Shown here piece after piece: positions 7,801 through 15,942 of a DNA stretch of 64,000 bases. The position numbers and the translations under genes are program-made. Below the pieces are notes generated by a model that did not search any database, was not told where the DNA came from, and saw nothing but the letters and a program-made list of their open reading frames with translations. This DNA is from CAMLFJ01 sp035524955 (GTDB lineage: Bacteria; Methylomirabilota; Methylomirabilia; Rokubacteriales; CSP1-6), in contig DATLFG010000089.1 in assembly GCA_035524955.1 (NCBI GenBank), positions 1 to 64,000 of the forward strand. Direction: 5' to 3'. The first letter of the stretch is position 1. Every line of letters begins with the position of its first letter.

Positions 7801-7829
7801 TTGACAGTCGGCTTGGAGTTTAGTATTAC
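7801..7829 (+). promoter_or_regulatory. Sigma-70-type promoter of the hcr-box aromatic operon
   Basis: A perfect -35 box TTGACA (7801-7806), a 17-base spacer and a -10 box TATTAC (7824-7829) sit 28 bases before the hcrC ATG. This short stretch is much richer in A+T than its surroundings. A CTTAAG palindrome overlaps the end of the -10 (7829-7834), and cttaa recurs 3' of it; these could bind the XRE-cupin regulator encoded in the operon, which is inference. Confidence 0.6.
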
Positions 7830-7857
7830 TTAAGCCCAGTTTCATCTTAACACAATC

Positions 7858-8343
7858 ATGAAGACGCGCCTGACGCTCAGGATCAACGGAGAAGAGCGCG
7901 ATGTCCTGGCGCCCGCGCACAAGACCCTGCTCGAGGTGCTGCGCGAGGAGCTGAACCTCACCGGCACCAAGCACGGCTGCGAGCTGGGCGAGTGCGGCAC
8001 GTGCACGGTGCTGGTGGACGGCCTCCCGGTGCTCTCCTGCCTGGCGCTGCCCGTCGAGTGCCAGGGGCGCGAGATCAGGACGGTGGAGGGCATGGCGCAG
8101 GGCGGCCGGCTCCACCCGCTGCAGCAGGCCTTCGCGGAGCTGGGCGCGGCCCAGTGCGGGTACTGCACGCCCGGCATCCTCCTCACCGCGGAGGCCCTCC
8201 TCGAGGACATCCCCACGCCGACTCGCGACGAGATCAAGCATGCCCTCGCCGGCAACCTGTGCCGGTGTACCGGGTACACCAAGATCCTGGACGCCGTCGA
8301 GCTCGCCGCCCTGCGCAGGCAGGGCGAGGCGCAGCCGAGGTAG
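7858..8343 (+). CDS. hcrC: 4-hydroxybenzoyl-CoA reductase gamma subunit (2 x [2Fe-2S])
   Basis: 161 residues, xanthine-oxidase-family small subunit. A plant-type [2Fe-2S] motif, C-E-L-G-E-C-G-T-C plus C20 further (about residues 41-61), is followed by a four-helix domain with the second cluster (QCGYCTPG ... NLCRCTGY). It passes electrons between the molybdenum centre and FAD or ferredoxin. The identity as Hcr rather than CO dehydrogenase comes from the beta subunit two genes downstream and from the box genes. First gene of the operon, with a clear promoter directly upstream. Confidence 0.85.
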   Translation: MKTRLTLRINGEERDVLAPAHKTLLEVLREELNLTGTKHGCELGECGTCTVLVDGLPVLSCLALPVECQGREIRTVEGMAQGGRLHPLQQAFAELGAAQCGYCTPGILLTAEALLEDIPTPTRDEIKHALAGNLCRCTGYTKILDAVELAALRRQGEAQPR

Positions 8344-8345
8344 CC

Positions 8346-10805
8346 ATGAACAAAGACCGGTTCTCGATCATCGGCCAGCCGCTGCCCAAGATCGACGCCT
8401 GGGCCAAGGTGGTCGGCGAGACCAAGTTCGCCGACGACCTGGTGATGTCGCGGATGGCCCACGGCAAGCTGCTGCGCAGCCCGCACGCGCACGCGCTGAT
8501 CAAGCGCATCGACACGACCCGCGCGCGCGCGCTGCCCGGCGTCTACGCGGTGATCACCGGGCACGACCTGCCGCGGGTGAAGTTCGGCATCCTGCCGGTG
8601 TCGCAGGACGAGGAAGCGCTCTGCGTGGAGAAGGTGCGGATGGTGGGCGACGCGGTGGCCGCGGTGGCCGCGGTGGACGAGGAGACGGCCGAGCGCGCCA
8701 CCGAGCTCATCGAGGTGGAGTACGAGCCGCTCCGGTCGCTCATGTCCATCGAGGATTCGCTGGCCCACCCGGAGGTGCGCATCCACGAGTACGGCGACCG
8801 CCCGAACGTACACAAGGCGGTGTCGCTCCAGTTCGGCGACGTGGAGGCGGCCTTCGCCGCGGCCGATCTCGTGCGCGAAGACGTCTTCTACTTCGAGGGC
8901 AACACGCACCTGCCGATGGAGCAGCACTCGGCGCTGGCCCAGTGGGGGGCGGACGGCAAGCTCACGCTCTGGTCCTCCACCCAGACCCCGCACTACGTGC
9001 ACCGGCTGCTCTCCAGGATCCTCGACGTGCCGCCGGCGCACATCCGCGTGGTCGCGGCGCCGGTGGGCGGCGGATTCGGCGGCAAGCTCGACCCGTTCGC
9101 CCACGAGATCGCCGCGTGCAGGCTCTCCCAGCTCACCGGCCGGCCGGTCAAGTTCACGCTGACGCGCGAGGAGGTCTTCTACGTCCACCGGGGCCGGCAT
9201 CCCGTGCTGATGTGGATCAAGACCGGCTTCAAGAACGACGGCGCGATCACCGGCATGCACTTCCGCTCCTGGCTCGACGGCGGCGCCTACGGCTCCTACG
9301 GGGTGGCTTCCACCTTCTATACCGGGGCGCTCCAGACCGTGACCTACAAGATCCCGGTCTACAAGTTCGAGGGCGCGCGCGTGTTCACCAACAAGCCGCC
9401 GTGCGGGCCCAAGCGCGGGCACGGGACGCCGCAGCCCCGCTTCGCGATGGAGTGCCAGATCGACAAGGCGGCCGAGCAGCTCGGCCTCGATCCGGCGGAC
9501 ATGCGACGGCGGAATCTCGCCGAGCCGTTCGTGAAGACCGCGAACCATCTGACCGTCACCACCATCGGCCTCGGCGAGTGCATCGACCGCGTGGTGGAGG
9601 CCTCCGGCTGGCGCGAGAAGCGCGGGCACCTGCCCCCGGGGAAGGGGATCGGCATCGCGTGCTCCTCGTATCTCACCGGCGCGGGCACCGCCATCTACTG
9701 GAACGACATGCCGCACTCGGGTGTGGTGGTCCGCGCCGATCGCAGCGGGCTCGTGGCCGTGCTCTGCGGCGCCACCGACATCGGCCAGGGCTCGGACTCG
9801 ATCCTGGCCTACCTGGTCGCCGAGGTGCTGGGGATCGAGCCCAAGGACATCCGCGTGCATCCGGCGGATACGGACCTCACGCCGGTGGACCTGGGCTCCT
9901 ATTCCTCGCGGGTGACCCTCATGGCGGGCAACGCGGCGATCCAGGCGGCCGAGCGGCTGCGCGAGAAGATCTTCGCGGCCGTCGCGCAGAAGCTGGAGGC
10001 CCAGGCGGATCAGCTCGCGGTCGGGGAGCGCCGCGTCTTCGTGCGGGACGATCCCGAGCGCGGGGTCTCGTTCCCGGAGGCGGTGGTGCTGGCCGAGAGC
10101 ATGTGGGGGGTGCTGGCGTTCCCGGGCTCCTACGCGCCGCCCAGGCGCGCGGGTAAATACAAGGGCGGCGGGGTCGGGCCCTCGCCCTGCTACTCCTACT
10201 CCGCCTGCGTGGTCGAGGTGGACGTGGATCGCCAGACCGGCCTGGTCACGGCCACCGAGGTGTGGATCGCCCACGACGTGGGGCGGGCGCTGAATCCGCT
10301 CCTGGTCGAGGGCCAGGTCGAGGGCTCGATCTACATGGGCCTGGGCGAGGCGCTGATGGAGGAGCAGGTCTTCCGCAAGGGCGTGCACAAGATCCCCTCG
10401 CTGCTCGAGTACAAGAGCCCGACCACGCTCGAGACGCCGGAGATCCACACCATCCTCGTGGAGAGCGACGATCCGGAGGGCCCGTTCGGCGCCAAGGAGG
10501 CCGGGCAGGGGCCGTTGCTGCCGGTGATCCCGGCGGTGGCCAACGCGGTCTACGACGCGGTCGGCGTGCGCATCGACGAGACGCCAATCACGCCGGAGAA
10601 GGTGACGAAGGCGATGGACAGCAAGCGCCAGGGGAAGCCGGCGCGGGTCGGCCCCGAGCGGCTGCCGGTGTTCCGGTTCCCGGAGGCGCGGGTAGTGGAG
10701 TCGGCGTTCGGGCATCCCGCCGAGGATATCGCGGTGAGGCCGTTCGCGTCCGCCCCTCACCCTCTCCCCAGAGGGGAGAGGGTGAGGGGCGGGGGCGCGT
10801 CATGA
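8346..10805 (+). CDS. hcrA: 4-hydroxybenzoyl-CoA reductase alpha subunit (molybdopterin)
   Basis: 819 residues, xanthine-oxidase-family Mo subunit that binds the Mo-MCD cofactor and substrate. It starts 2 bases after hcrC with IIGQPLPKIDAWAKVVGETKFADD and has the glycine-rich PVGGGFGGK near residue 240. In this enzyme 4-hydroxybenzoyl-CoA is reductively dehydroxylated to benzoyl-CoA. Odd points: at the family's near-C-terminal G-A-K-x-x-G-E motif this protein reads GAKEAGQG, placing Gln (codon 10506-10508, residue 721) where most family members carry the catalytic Glu. Also, the last 17 or so residues are encoded by a palindromic repeat. The hydroxybenzoyl-CoA assignment is from context; other aryl-CoA or N-heterocycle hydroxylases are alternatives. 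Confidence 0.8.
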   Translation: MNKDRFSIIGQPLPKIDAWAKVVGETKFADDLVMSRMAHGKLLRSPHAHALIKRIDTTRARALPGVYAVITGHDLPRVKFGILPVSQDEEALCVEKVRMVGDAVAAVAAVDEETAERATELIEVEYEPLRSLMSIEDSLAHPEVRIHEYGDRPNVHKAVSLQFGDVEAAFAAADLVREDVFYFEGNTHLPMEQHSALAQWGADGKLTLWSSTQTPHYVHRLLSRILDVPPAHIRVVAAPVGGGFGGKLDPFAHEIAACRLSQLTGRPVKFTLTREEVFYVHRGRHPVLMWIKTGFKNDGAITGMHFRSWLDGGAYGSYGVASTFYTGALQTVTYKIPVYKFEGARVFTNKPPCGPKRGHGTPQPRFAMECQIDKAAEQLGLDPADMRRRNLAEPFVKTANHLTVTTIGLGECIDRVVEASGWREKRGHLPPGKGIGIACSSYLTGAGTAIYWNDMPHSGVVVRADRSGLVAVLCGATDIGQGSDSILAYLVAEVLGIEPKDIRVHPADTDLTPVDLGSYSSRVTLMAGNAAIQAAERLREKIFAAVAQKLEAQADQLAVGERRVFVRDDPERGVSFPEAVVLAESMWGVLAFPGSYAPPRRAGKYKGGGVGPSPCYSYSACVVEVDVDRQTGLVTATEVWIAHDVGRALNPLLVEGQVEGSIYMGLGEALMEEQVFRKGVHKIPSLLEYKSPTTLETPEIHTILVESDDPEGPFGAKEAGQGPLLPVIPAVANAVYDAVGVRIDETPITPEKVTKAMDSKRQGKPARVGPERLPVFRFPEARVVESAFGHPAEDIAVRPFASAPHPLPRGERVRGGGAS
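10753..10789. repeat. Dispersed GC-rich palindrome, copy 1 (inside the 3' end of hcrA)
   Basis: Perfect 17-bp inverted repeat (10753-10769 and 10773-10789) with a 3-base loop. The core ccctctcccc-NNN-ggggagaggg recurs near 26833 and 44871. Here the repeat is translated as the C-terminal tail of HcrA (P-H-P-L-P-R-G-E-R), and its purine-rich right arm lies 12 bases upstream of the hcrB start. Confidence 0.85.
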
Positions 10806-11803
10806 TGCGGTTACCGCCGTTTCAGTATCTGGCGCCGGTGTCGGTGGCCGACGCGGTCAAGCTCATGGCCGATCATGGGCCGGAAGCCATGCTGGTGGCC
10901 GGCGGGACCGATCTCTACCCGAACATGAAGCGCCGCCAGTTCGAGCCCACGGTGCTGGTGGGGCTGCGCGGGGTTCGGGACCTGGCCGGGGTCCGCCGGC
11001 CGGGCGCGGGCGCGGTCGCCATCGGGGCGGGGACCACGCTGACCGCGGTCGCGCGGCACCCCGAGGTGCGCGCGCGCTACGCGGCGCTGGCCACCGCGGC
11101 GGGCGCGGTGTCCACACCGCAGCTCCGCAACATGGGCACGCTCGGCGGCAACGTGTGCGTGGACACGCGCTGCAACTACTACAACCAGTCCTACCAGTGG
11201 CGGAAGGCGGTCAACTTCTGCATGAAGAAGGACGGGGAGATCTGCCTGGTGGCGCCGGGCAGCCCGCGCTGCTGGGCCGTGTCCTCGTCGGACACCGCGC
11301 CCGCGCTCTGGAGCCTGGGCGCGAGCGTGCGGCTGGCCGGCCCCGCGGGCGAGCGCACGATCCCGCTCTCGGCCCTCTACCAGGACGACGGCATCCAGTA
11401 CCTGACCAAGCAGCCGGGAGACATCGTGACCGAGATCGTGTTGCCCCCCTCCGACGGCGCCCGCTCCACCTATCTCAAGCTGCGTCGCCGCGGCTCCTTC
11501 GATTTCCCGGTGCTGGGGGTCGCGGCGACGCTCCACATGGACGGCCCGACCGTGCGGCAGGCCCGCATCGTGCTGGGCGCGGTGGCCTCGCTGCCGCGGG
11601 AGTCCGTGGAAGCCGGTCGCCTGCTGGTCGGTGAGCGTCTCACCCCCGAGGTGATCGACCGCGCGGCCGACGCCGCGTACCGGCCCGCGAAGCCGCTCGA
11701 CAATACCGATCTGACGCACCCCTACCGGAAGAGGATGGTGCGCGTCTACGTGGCGCGCGCGCTGCGGCGGTTGGCCGGCCTGCCGGACGAGGCGGAGGCA
11801 TGA
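10802..11803 (+). CDS. hcrB: 4-hydroxybenzoyl-CoA reductase beta subunit (FAD, extra [4Fe-4S])
   Basis: 333 residues, ATGA overlap with hcrA. FAD-binding fold of the CO-dehydrogenase medium-subunit type (VAGGTDLYPNMK near 30-45, MGTLGGNVC near 110). The diagnostic feature is an inserted loop with four cysteines at about residues 123-155 (TRCNYYNQS, NFCMKKDGEIC and SPRCWAV). This insertion carries the additional [4Fe-4S] cluster known only from the 4-hydroxybenzoyl-CoA reductase beta subunit and close relatives. It is the main reason to call the three-gene set Hcr rather than a generic aerobic hydroxylase. Confidence 0.88.
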   Translation: MMRLPPFQYLAPVSVADAVKLMADHGPEAMLVAGGTDLYPNMKRRQFEPTVLVGLRGVRDLAGVRRPGAGAVAIGAGTTLTAVARHPEVRARYAALATAAGAVSTPQLRNMGTLGGNVCVDTRCNYYNQSYQWRKAVNFCMKKDGEICLVAPGSPRCWAVSSSDTAPALWSLGASVRLAGPAGERTIPLSALYQDDGIQYLTKQPGDIVTEIVLPPSDGARSTYLKLRRRGSFDFPVLGVAATLHMDGPTVRQARIVLGAVASLPRESVEAGRLLVGERLTPEVIDRAADAAYRPAKPLDNTDLTHPYRKRMVRVYVARALRRLAGLPDEAEA

Positions 11804-12348
11804 CCGCTCTCGGCCAGCGCATCAAGGCCTTCCGCGCCGAGCGGGCGCTCCAGCAGCGTCAGCTCGCCGAGAAGGCCGGCCTCAGCCCGAGCATGCTGTC
11901 GCAGATCGAGTCGGGGCGCCTGACCCCGTCGCTGCCCACCCTCGGCAAGCTCGCCGGCGCCCTGGGCGTGTCCATCGGCTCGCTCTTCGAGCCGGCCCCG
12001 GCCGGGCGGCTCCTGGTGAGCCGGAAGGCCGACTACCCGGTGGTGTCCTTCGACGGCACCACCGAGAAGTGGCATGTGTTGGGGGCCGGGCTCTTCCAGG
12101 GTAAGATCCGGGCGGTGATGTCCACGCTCGGGCCGCGGTCGCGGGGCGTGAAGACGGACAAGGTGGTCATCCAGCCGGGGCAGATGAAGCTCTTCTACGT
12201 GATCGAGGGCAAGGTGGCCCTGCAGTACAACGGCGACCGCCACGTGCTCGAGGCCGGCGACAGCGCCTATCTCGACGGCGGCACCACGCACGGGTGGGAG
12301 AACGTGGGCTCCCGGATCGCCAGGGTGCTGTGGGTGATCCTCGGATGA
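11800..12348 (+). CDS. XRE-type repressor with C-terminal cupin domain
   Basis: 182 residues: an N-terminal HTH (about 5-60, LAEKAGLSPSMLSQIESGR) and a C-terminal cupin barrel (about 105-180, with G-Q-M-K-L-F-Y-V-I-E-G and the E-A-G-D-S-A-Y motif). It overlaps hcrB by ATGA, so it is made with the enzymes it probably controls. Cupin-XRE proteins respond to small ligands. BoxR/BzdR regulators of benzoyl-CoA routes also pair XRE with a ligand domain, but theirs is shikimate-kinase-like, so this is a different regulator type in the same place. Confidence 0.88.
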   Translation: MTALGQRIKAFRAERALQQRQLAEKAGLSPSMLSQIESGRLTPSLPTLGKLAGALGVSIGSLFEPAPAGRLLVSRKADYPVVSFDGTTEKWHVLGAGLFQGKIRAVMSTLGPRSRGVKTDKVVIQPGQMKLFYVIEGKVALQYNGDRHVLEAGDSAYLDGGTTHGWENVGSRIARVLWVILG

Positions 12349-12363
12349 GGATGAAGAGGGTCT

Positions 12364-14022
12364 ATGAATGAGCGAGTAGTCGACTTCCGGACGGACCCGA
12401 GCCGGTACAAGCACTGGAAGCTCGCCTTCGACGGGCCGGTGGCGACCCTGGCCATGGACGTCAAGGAGGATGGCGGCCTCGTGCCCGGCTACGAGCTCAA
12501 GCTCAACTCCTACGACCTGGGGGTGGACATCGAGCTCTACGACGCCATCCAGAGGCTGCGCTTCGAGCACCCCGAGGTCGGCGCGGTCGTCCTCACCTCC
12601 GCCAAGGAGCGGATCTTCTGCGCGGGCGCCAACATTCGCATGCTGAGCCAGTCCTCCCACGGCTCCAAGGTGAACTTCTGCAAGTTCACCAACGAGACCC
12701 GCAGCGCGATCGAGGACGCCACCACCGGCTCGCGGCAGATCTGGCTCACCGCGGTGAACGGGCCCTGCGCGGGCGGCGGCTACGAGCTGGCGCTGGCCAC
12801 CGACTGGATCATCATGTCCGACGACGGCTCCACCACGGTGGCGCTGCCCGAGGTCCCGCTGCTCGCGGTGCTGCCCGGGACCGGCGGCCTCACGCGGCTG
12901 GTGGACAAGCGACGCGTCCGGCGCGACCGCGCCGACTTCTTCTGCACGCTGGAGGAGGGCATCAAGGGCCCGCGCGCGGTGCAGTGGCGGCTGGTGGACG
13001 AGGTCGTGCCGCGCTCGCGCCTGGCCGAGGTCACGCAGGCGCGCGCCGCCGAGCGGGCCGCGCGCACCGACCGCCCCGCGGGCGCGCGCGGGATCACGCT
13101 GGCGCCCCTCGGGCGGCGCGTCGAGGGCGATCGGATCGCGTACGCCCACGTCACGTGCGCGATCGACCGCGGGCGGGGCGTGGCCGAGATCACGGTGGCG
13201 GCGCCCGCGACGCCGCCCCCGGCGGACCCGGCGGGCATCCACGCGGCGGGCGCGAGCTTCTGGCCGCTGGCGGTCGCGCGGGAGCTCGACGATCTGATCC
13301 TGCACCTCCGCGCCAACGAGGAGGAGATCGGCCTCTGGGTGCTGCGGACCACCGGGGCCGCGGATCTGGTGGAAGCCCACGACCGGGCGCTCGCGCAGCA
13401 CGAGGCGGACTGGCTCGTGCGCGAGATCCGCCTCTACTGGAAGCGCACGCTCAAGCGCCTGGACGTCTCCTCGCGGTCCATCTTCGCGCTGATCGAGCCC
13501 GGCTCCTGCTTCGCGGGCACCCTGCTCGAGCTGGCGCTCGCCGCGGACCGCACGTTCATGTTCGACGGCACGCGCGAGGACGCCGGGCGGCCGGCCACCC
13601 TGCGCCTGACCGCGATGAACTTCGGGCCGTATCCCGCGGTGAACGGGCTCACGCGCCTCGCGAGCCGCTTCCTGGACGAGCCGGGCCGCGTGGACGATCT
13701 CAAGGGCCGGATCGGCGAGGACCTCGACGCGGCCGCCGCGGCCGAGGCCGGGCTGGTGACCTTCACGCCGGACGATATCGACTGGGAGGACGAGGTGCGC
13801 ATCGCCATCGAGGAGCGGGCCGCCTTCTCGCCGGACGCGCTGACCGGCATGGAGGCCTCGCTGCGCTTCGGCGGCCCGGAGACGCTCGAGAGCAAGATCT
13901 TCGCGCGGCTGTCGGCCTGGCAGAACTGGATCTTCCAGCGGCCCAACGCGGTCGGCCCCAAGGGCGCCCTCAAGGTGTACGGCACCGGTGAGCGGGGCGA
14001 TTTCGACCGCAGGAGAGTGTGA
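12364..14022 (+). CDS. boxC: Benzoyl-CoA-dihydrodiol lyase BoxC
   Basis: 552 residues, the usual BoxC length, made of two crotonase-like modules. The first carries the oxyanion-hole region FCAGANIRML (about 87-96) and GPCAGGGYELALA (about 135-147). The second carries FALIEPGSCFAGTLLELALAA (about 375-395). BoxC cleaves 2,3-epoxybenzoyl-CoA-derived intermediate hydrolytically to 3,4-dehydroadipyl-CoA semialdehyde and formate without oxygen. It starts 15 bases after the regulator, and its stop overlaps the boxB start (TGATG). Confidence 0.95.
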   Translation: MNERVVDFRTDPSRYKHWKLAFDGPVATLAMDVKEDGGLVPGYELKLNSYDLGVDIELYDAIQRLRFEHPEVGAVVLTSAKERIFCAGANIRMLSQSSHGSKVNFCKFTNETRSAIEDATTGSRQIWLTAVNGPCAGGGYELALATDWIIMSDDGSTTVALPEVPLLAVLPGTGGLTRLVDKRRVRRDRADFFCTLEEGIKGPRAVQWRLVDEVVPRSRLAEVTQARAAERAARTDRPAGARGITLAPLGRRVEGDRIAYAHVTCAIDRGRGVAEITVAAPATPPPADPAGIHAAGASFWPLAVARELDDLILHLRANEEEIGLWVLRTTGAADLVEAHDRALAQHEADWLVREIRLYWKRTLKRLDVSSRSIFALIEPGSCFAGTLLELALAADRTFMFDGTREDAGRPATLRLTAMNFGPYPAVNGLTRLASRFLDEPGRVDDLKGRIGEDLDAAAAAEAGLVTFTPDDIDWEDEVRIAIEERAAFSPDALTGMEASLRFGGPETLESKIFARLSAWQNWIFQRPNAVGPKGALKVYGTGERGDFDRRRV

Positions 14023-15440
14023 TGGCGCCGATCGACTACATCGAGCGGATTCCCAACAACGTGGACCTCTCGGAGAACCGGCGGCTGCTCAGGGCGCTGG
14101 AGGACTGGCAGCCGAAGTTCCTCGAGTGGTGGCACGACATGGGGCCGGAGGGCTTCCAGTCCAGGGACGTCTACCTGCGCACCGCGGTGAGCGTGGACGC
14201 CAAGGGCTGGGCCCAGTTCGGTTACGTGAAGATGCCCGAGTACCGCTGGGGGATCTTCCTCGCCGAGCCGGAGGGCGACCGCCGGATCAACTTCGGCGAT
14301 CACCAGGGGCAGCCCGCCTGGCAGGAGGTGCCGGGCGAGTACCGCGGGACGCTCCGCCGGCTCATCGTGACCCAGGGCGACACCGAGCCCGCGTCGGTGG
14401 AGCAGCAGCGGCACCTGGGCCGCACCTGCCCGTCGCTCTACGACCTGCGCAACCTCTTCCAGGTCAACGTGGAGGAGGGGCGGCATCTCTGGGCGATGGT
14501 GTACCTGCTCGACGCCCACTTCGGCCGCGACGGGCGCGAGGAATCGGAGGCGCTGCTGCAGCGGCGCTCGGGCGACCACGACAAGCCCCGGATCCTGGGC
14601 GCCTTCAACGAGAAGACCCCGCACTGGCTGTCCTTCTTCATGTTCTGCTTCTTCACGGACCGCGACGGCAAGTACCAGCTCGCCAGCCTCGCGGAGAGCG
14701 GCTTCGACCCGCTCTCCCGCACCTGCCGCTTCATGCTCACCGAGGAGGCCCACCACATGTTCGTGGGCGAGAGCGGGGTGGGACGCATCGTGCAGCGGGC
14801 CTGCGAGCTCATGCGCGAGCACCGGACCGACGACGTGCGCAAGCACGGCGGGATCGACCTGCCGACCATGCAGAAGTACATCAACTTCCACTGCTCGGTC
14901 TCGCTCGACCTCTTCGGCTCCGAGGTCTCGACCAACGCGGCCAACTTCTACACCGCGGGGCTCAAGGGGCGCTTCGAGGAGACCAAGAAGACCGACGACC
15001 ACCGCCTGAAGGACGGGACCTACCCGGTGATCGGGCTCGACGGCGAGACGATCGTCACCCGCCGGGAGCCGGCGCTGGTCTCGCTCAACGAGCGGCTGCG
15101 CGACGATTACGTGGCCGACTGCCAGCGCGGGGTAAGCCGCTGGAACGAGATCATCAAGAGCCACGGGATCGACTTCACCCTCACGCTGCCCCACCGCGCC
15201 TTCCGCCGGGCCATCGGGGCGTTCGCGGACGTCCGGGTGTCGCCCGACGGCCGCGTCATCAGCCAGGCGGAATGGGACGCGCGGCATCGCGACTGGCTGC
15301 CGACGGAGGAGGACGAAGCCTACGTGGGCAGCTTGATGAAGCCGGTGACCGAGCGCGGCAAGATGGCCGCCTGGATCGCGCCGCCCGCGCGCGGCGTCAA
15401 CGGCCAGGCCGAGGATTTCGAGTACGTCCGGCTGACCTGA
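14022..15440 (+). CDS. boxB: Benzoyl-CoA 2,3-epoxidase BoxB (diiron monooxygenase)
   Basis: 472 residues. ATG at 14022 chosen for the AGGAGA ribosome site 5 bases upstream and the TGATG coupling to boxC. The ferritin-like core carries the diiron ligands, including T-E-E-A-H-H-M-F near 245 and E-x-G-R-H-L-W near 155. BoxB epoxidises the ring of benzoyl-CoA with O2, taking electrons from the flavoprotein BoxA. No boxA lies in this operon, so another reductase must supply electrons. Oxygen dependence sets this apart from anaerobic benzoyl-CoA reductase routes. Confidence 0.95.
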   Translation: MAPIDYIERIPNNVDLSENRRLLRALEDWQPKFLEWWHDMGPEGFQSRDVYLRTAVSVDAKGWAQFGYVKMPEYRWGIFLAEPEGDRRINFGDHQGQPAWQEVPGEYRGTLRRLIVTQGDTEPASVEQQRHLGRTCPSLYDLRNLFQVNVEEGRHLWAMVYLLDAHFGRDGREESEALLQRRSGDHDKPRILGAFNEKTPHWLSFFMFCFFTDRDGKYQLASLAESGFDPLSRTCRFMLTEEAHHMFVGESGVGRIVQRACELMREHRTDDVRKHGGIDLPTMQKYINFHCSVSLDLFGSEVSTNAANFYTAGLKGRFEETKKTDDHRLKDGTYPVIGLDGETIVTRREPALVSLNERLRDDYVADCQRGVSRWNEIIKSHGIDFTLTLPHRAFRRAIGAFADVRVSPDGRVISQAEWDARHRDWLPTEEDEAYVGSLMKPVTERGKMAAWIAPPARGVNGQAEDFEYVRLT

Positions 15441-15456
15441 CGGAGGAGGCCGCGCC

Positions 15457-15942
15457 ATGCCCCCCACCATGCCCCCCACCATGCCGATGGTCGTCAAGCC
15501 GAAACGGTTCGGGCCCCCGCTCGGGATGTACTCCCACGGCATGGTCGCCCCGGGCGGCGAGATCGTCGTGGTGGCCGGGCAGGTCGGGATGGACGAGCGG
15601 CGGGCGGTCGCGGTCGGGGACGTGGGCGCGCAGACGCGACAGGCCCTGGAGAACGTGCGCGCCATCGTCGAGGCCGCCGGCTGCACGATGCGGCACATCG
15701 TGCGCCTGCAGACCTTCCTGACCCACGCCGAGGACATTCCCGGCTTCATGGCCGCGCGCGGCGAGGTCTTCCCGAAGTACTTCCCGGACGGCGCCTACCC
15801 GCCCAATACGCTCCTCGTGGTGAGCCGCCTCGTGCAGCCCGAGCTCCTGGTCGAGATCGAGGCCATGGCGGTCAAGCCCGCGCCCCGGCCCCGGGCGGTC
15901 AAGGCCCCACGCCGGCGGACCGCGTCGCGGAAGCGCTCATGA
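15457..15942 (+). CDS. RidA (YjgF/YER057c/UK114) family protein
   Basis: 161 residues. RidA-type trimer fold: PLGMYSHG near the N-terminus, VVVAGQVGMDE, Q-T-R-Q-A-L-E-N-V-R, and V-S-R-L-V-Q-P-E-L-L-V-E-I-E with the conserved Arg. The N-terminus repeats MPPT twice and the C-terminus is a basic tail (P-R-P-R-A-V-K...). RidA-like proteins deaminate reactive imines/enamines, and relatives inside aromatic operons have been proposed to clear reactive ring-cleavage products. Position between boxB and the CoA ligase supports such a helper role, by inference. Confidence 0.85.
   Translation: MPPTMPPTMPMVVKPKRFGPPLGMYSHGMVAPGGEIVVVAGQVGMDERRAVAVGDVGAQTRQALENVRAIVEAAGCTMRHIVRLQTFLTHAEDIPGFMAARGEVFPKYFPDGAYPPNTLLVVSRLVQPELLVEIEAMAVKPAPRPRAVKAPRRRTASRKRS

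Noticed and set aside
7842..10760. A 972-codon minus-strand frame across hcrC/hcrA
   Set aside because: Antisense shadow; real subunits with Fe-S and Mo motifs are on the plus strand.
10753..10789. Rho-independent terminator in hcrA
   Set aside because: The hairpin is translated and has no T-run; it is one copy of a dispersed repeat within a coupled operon.
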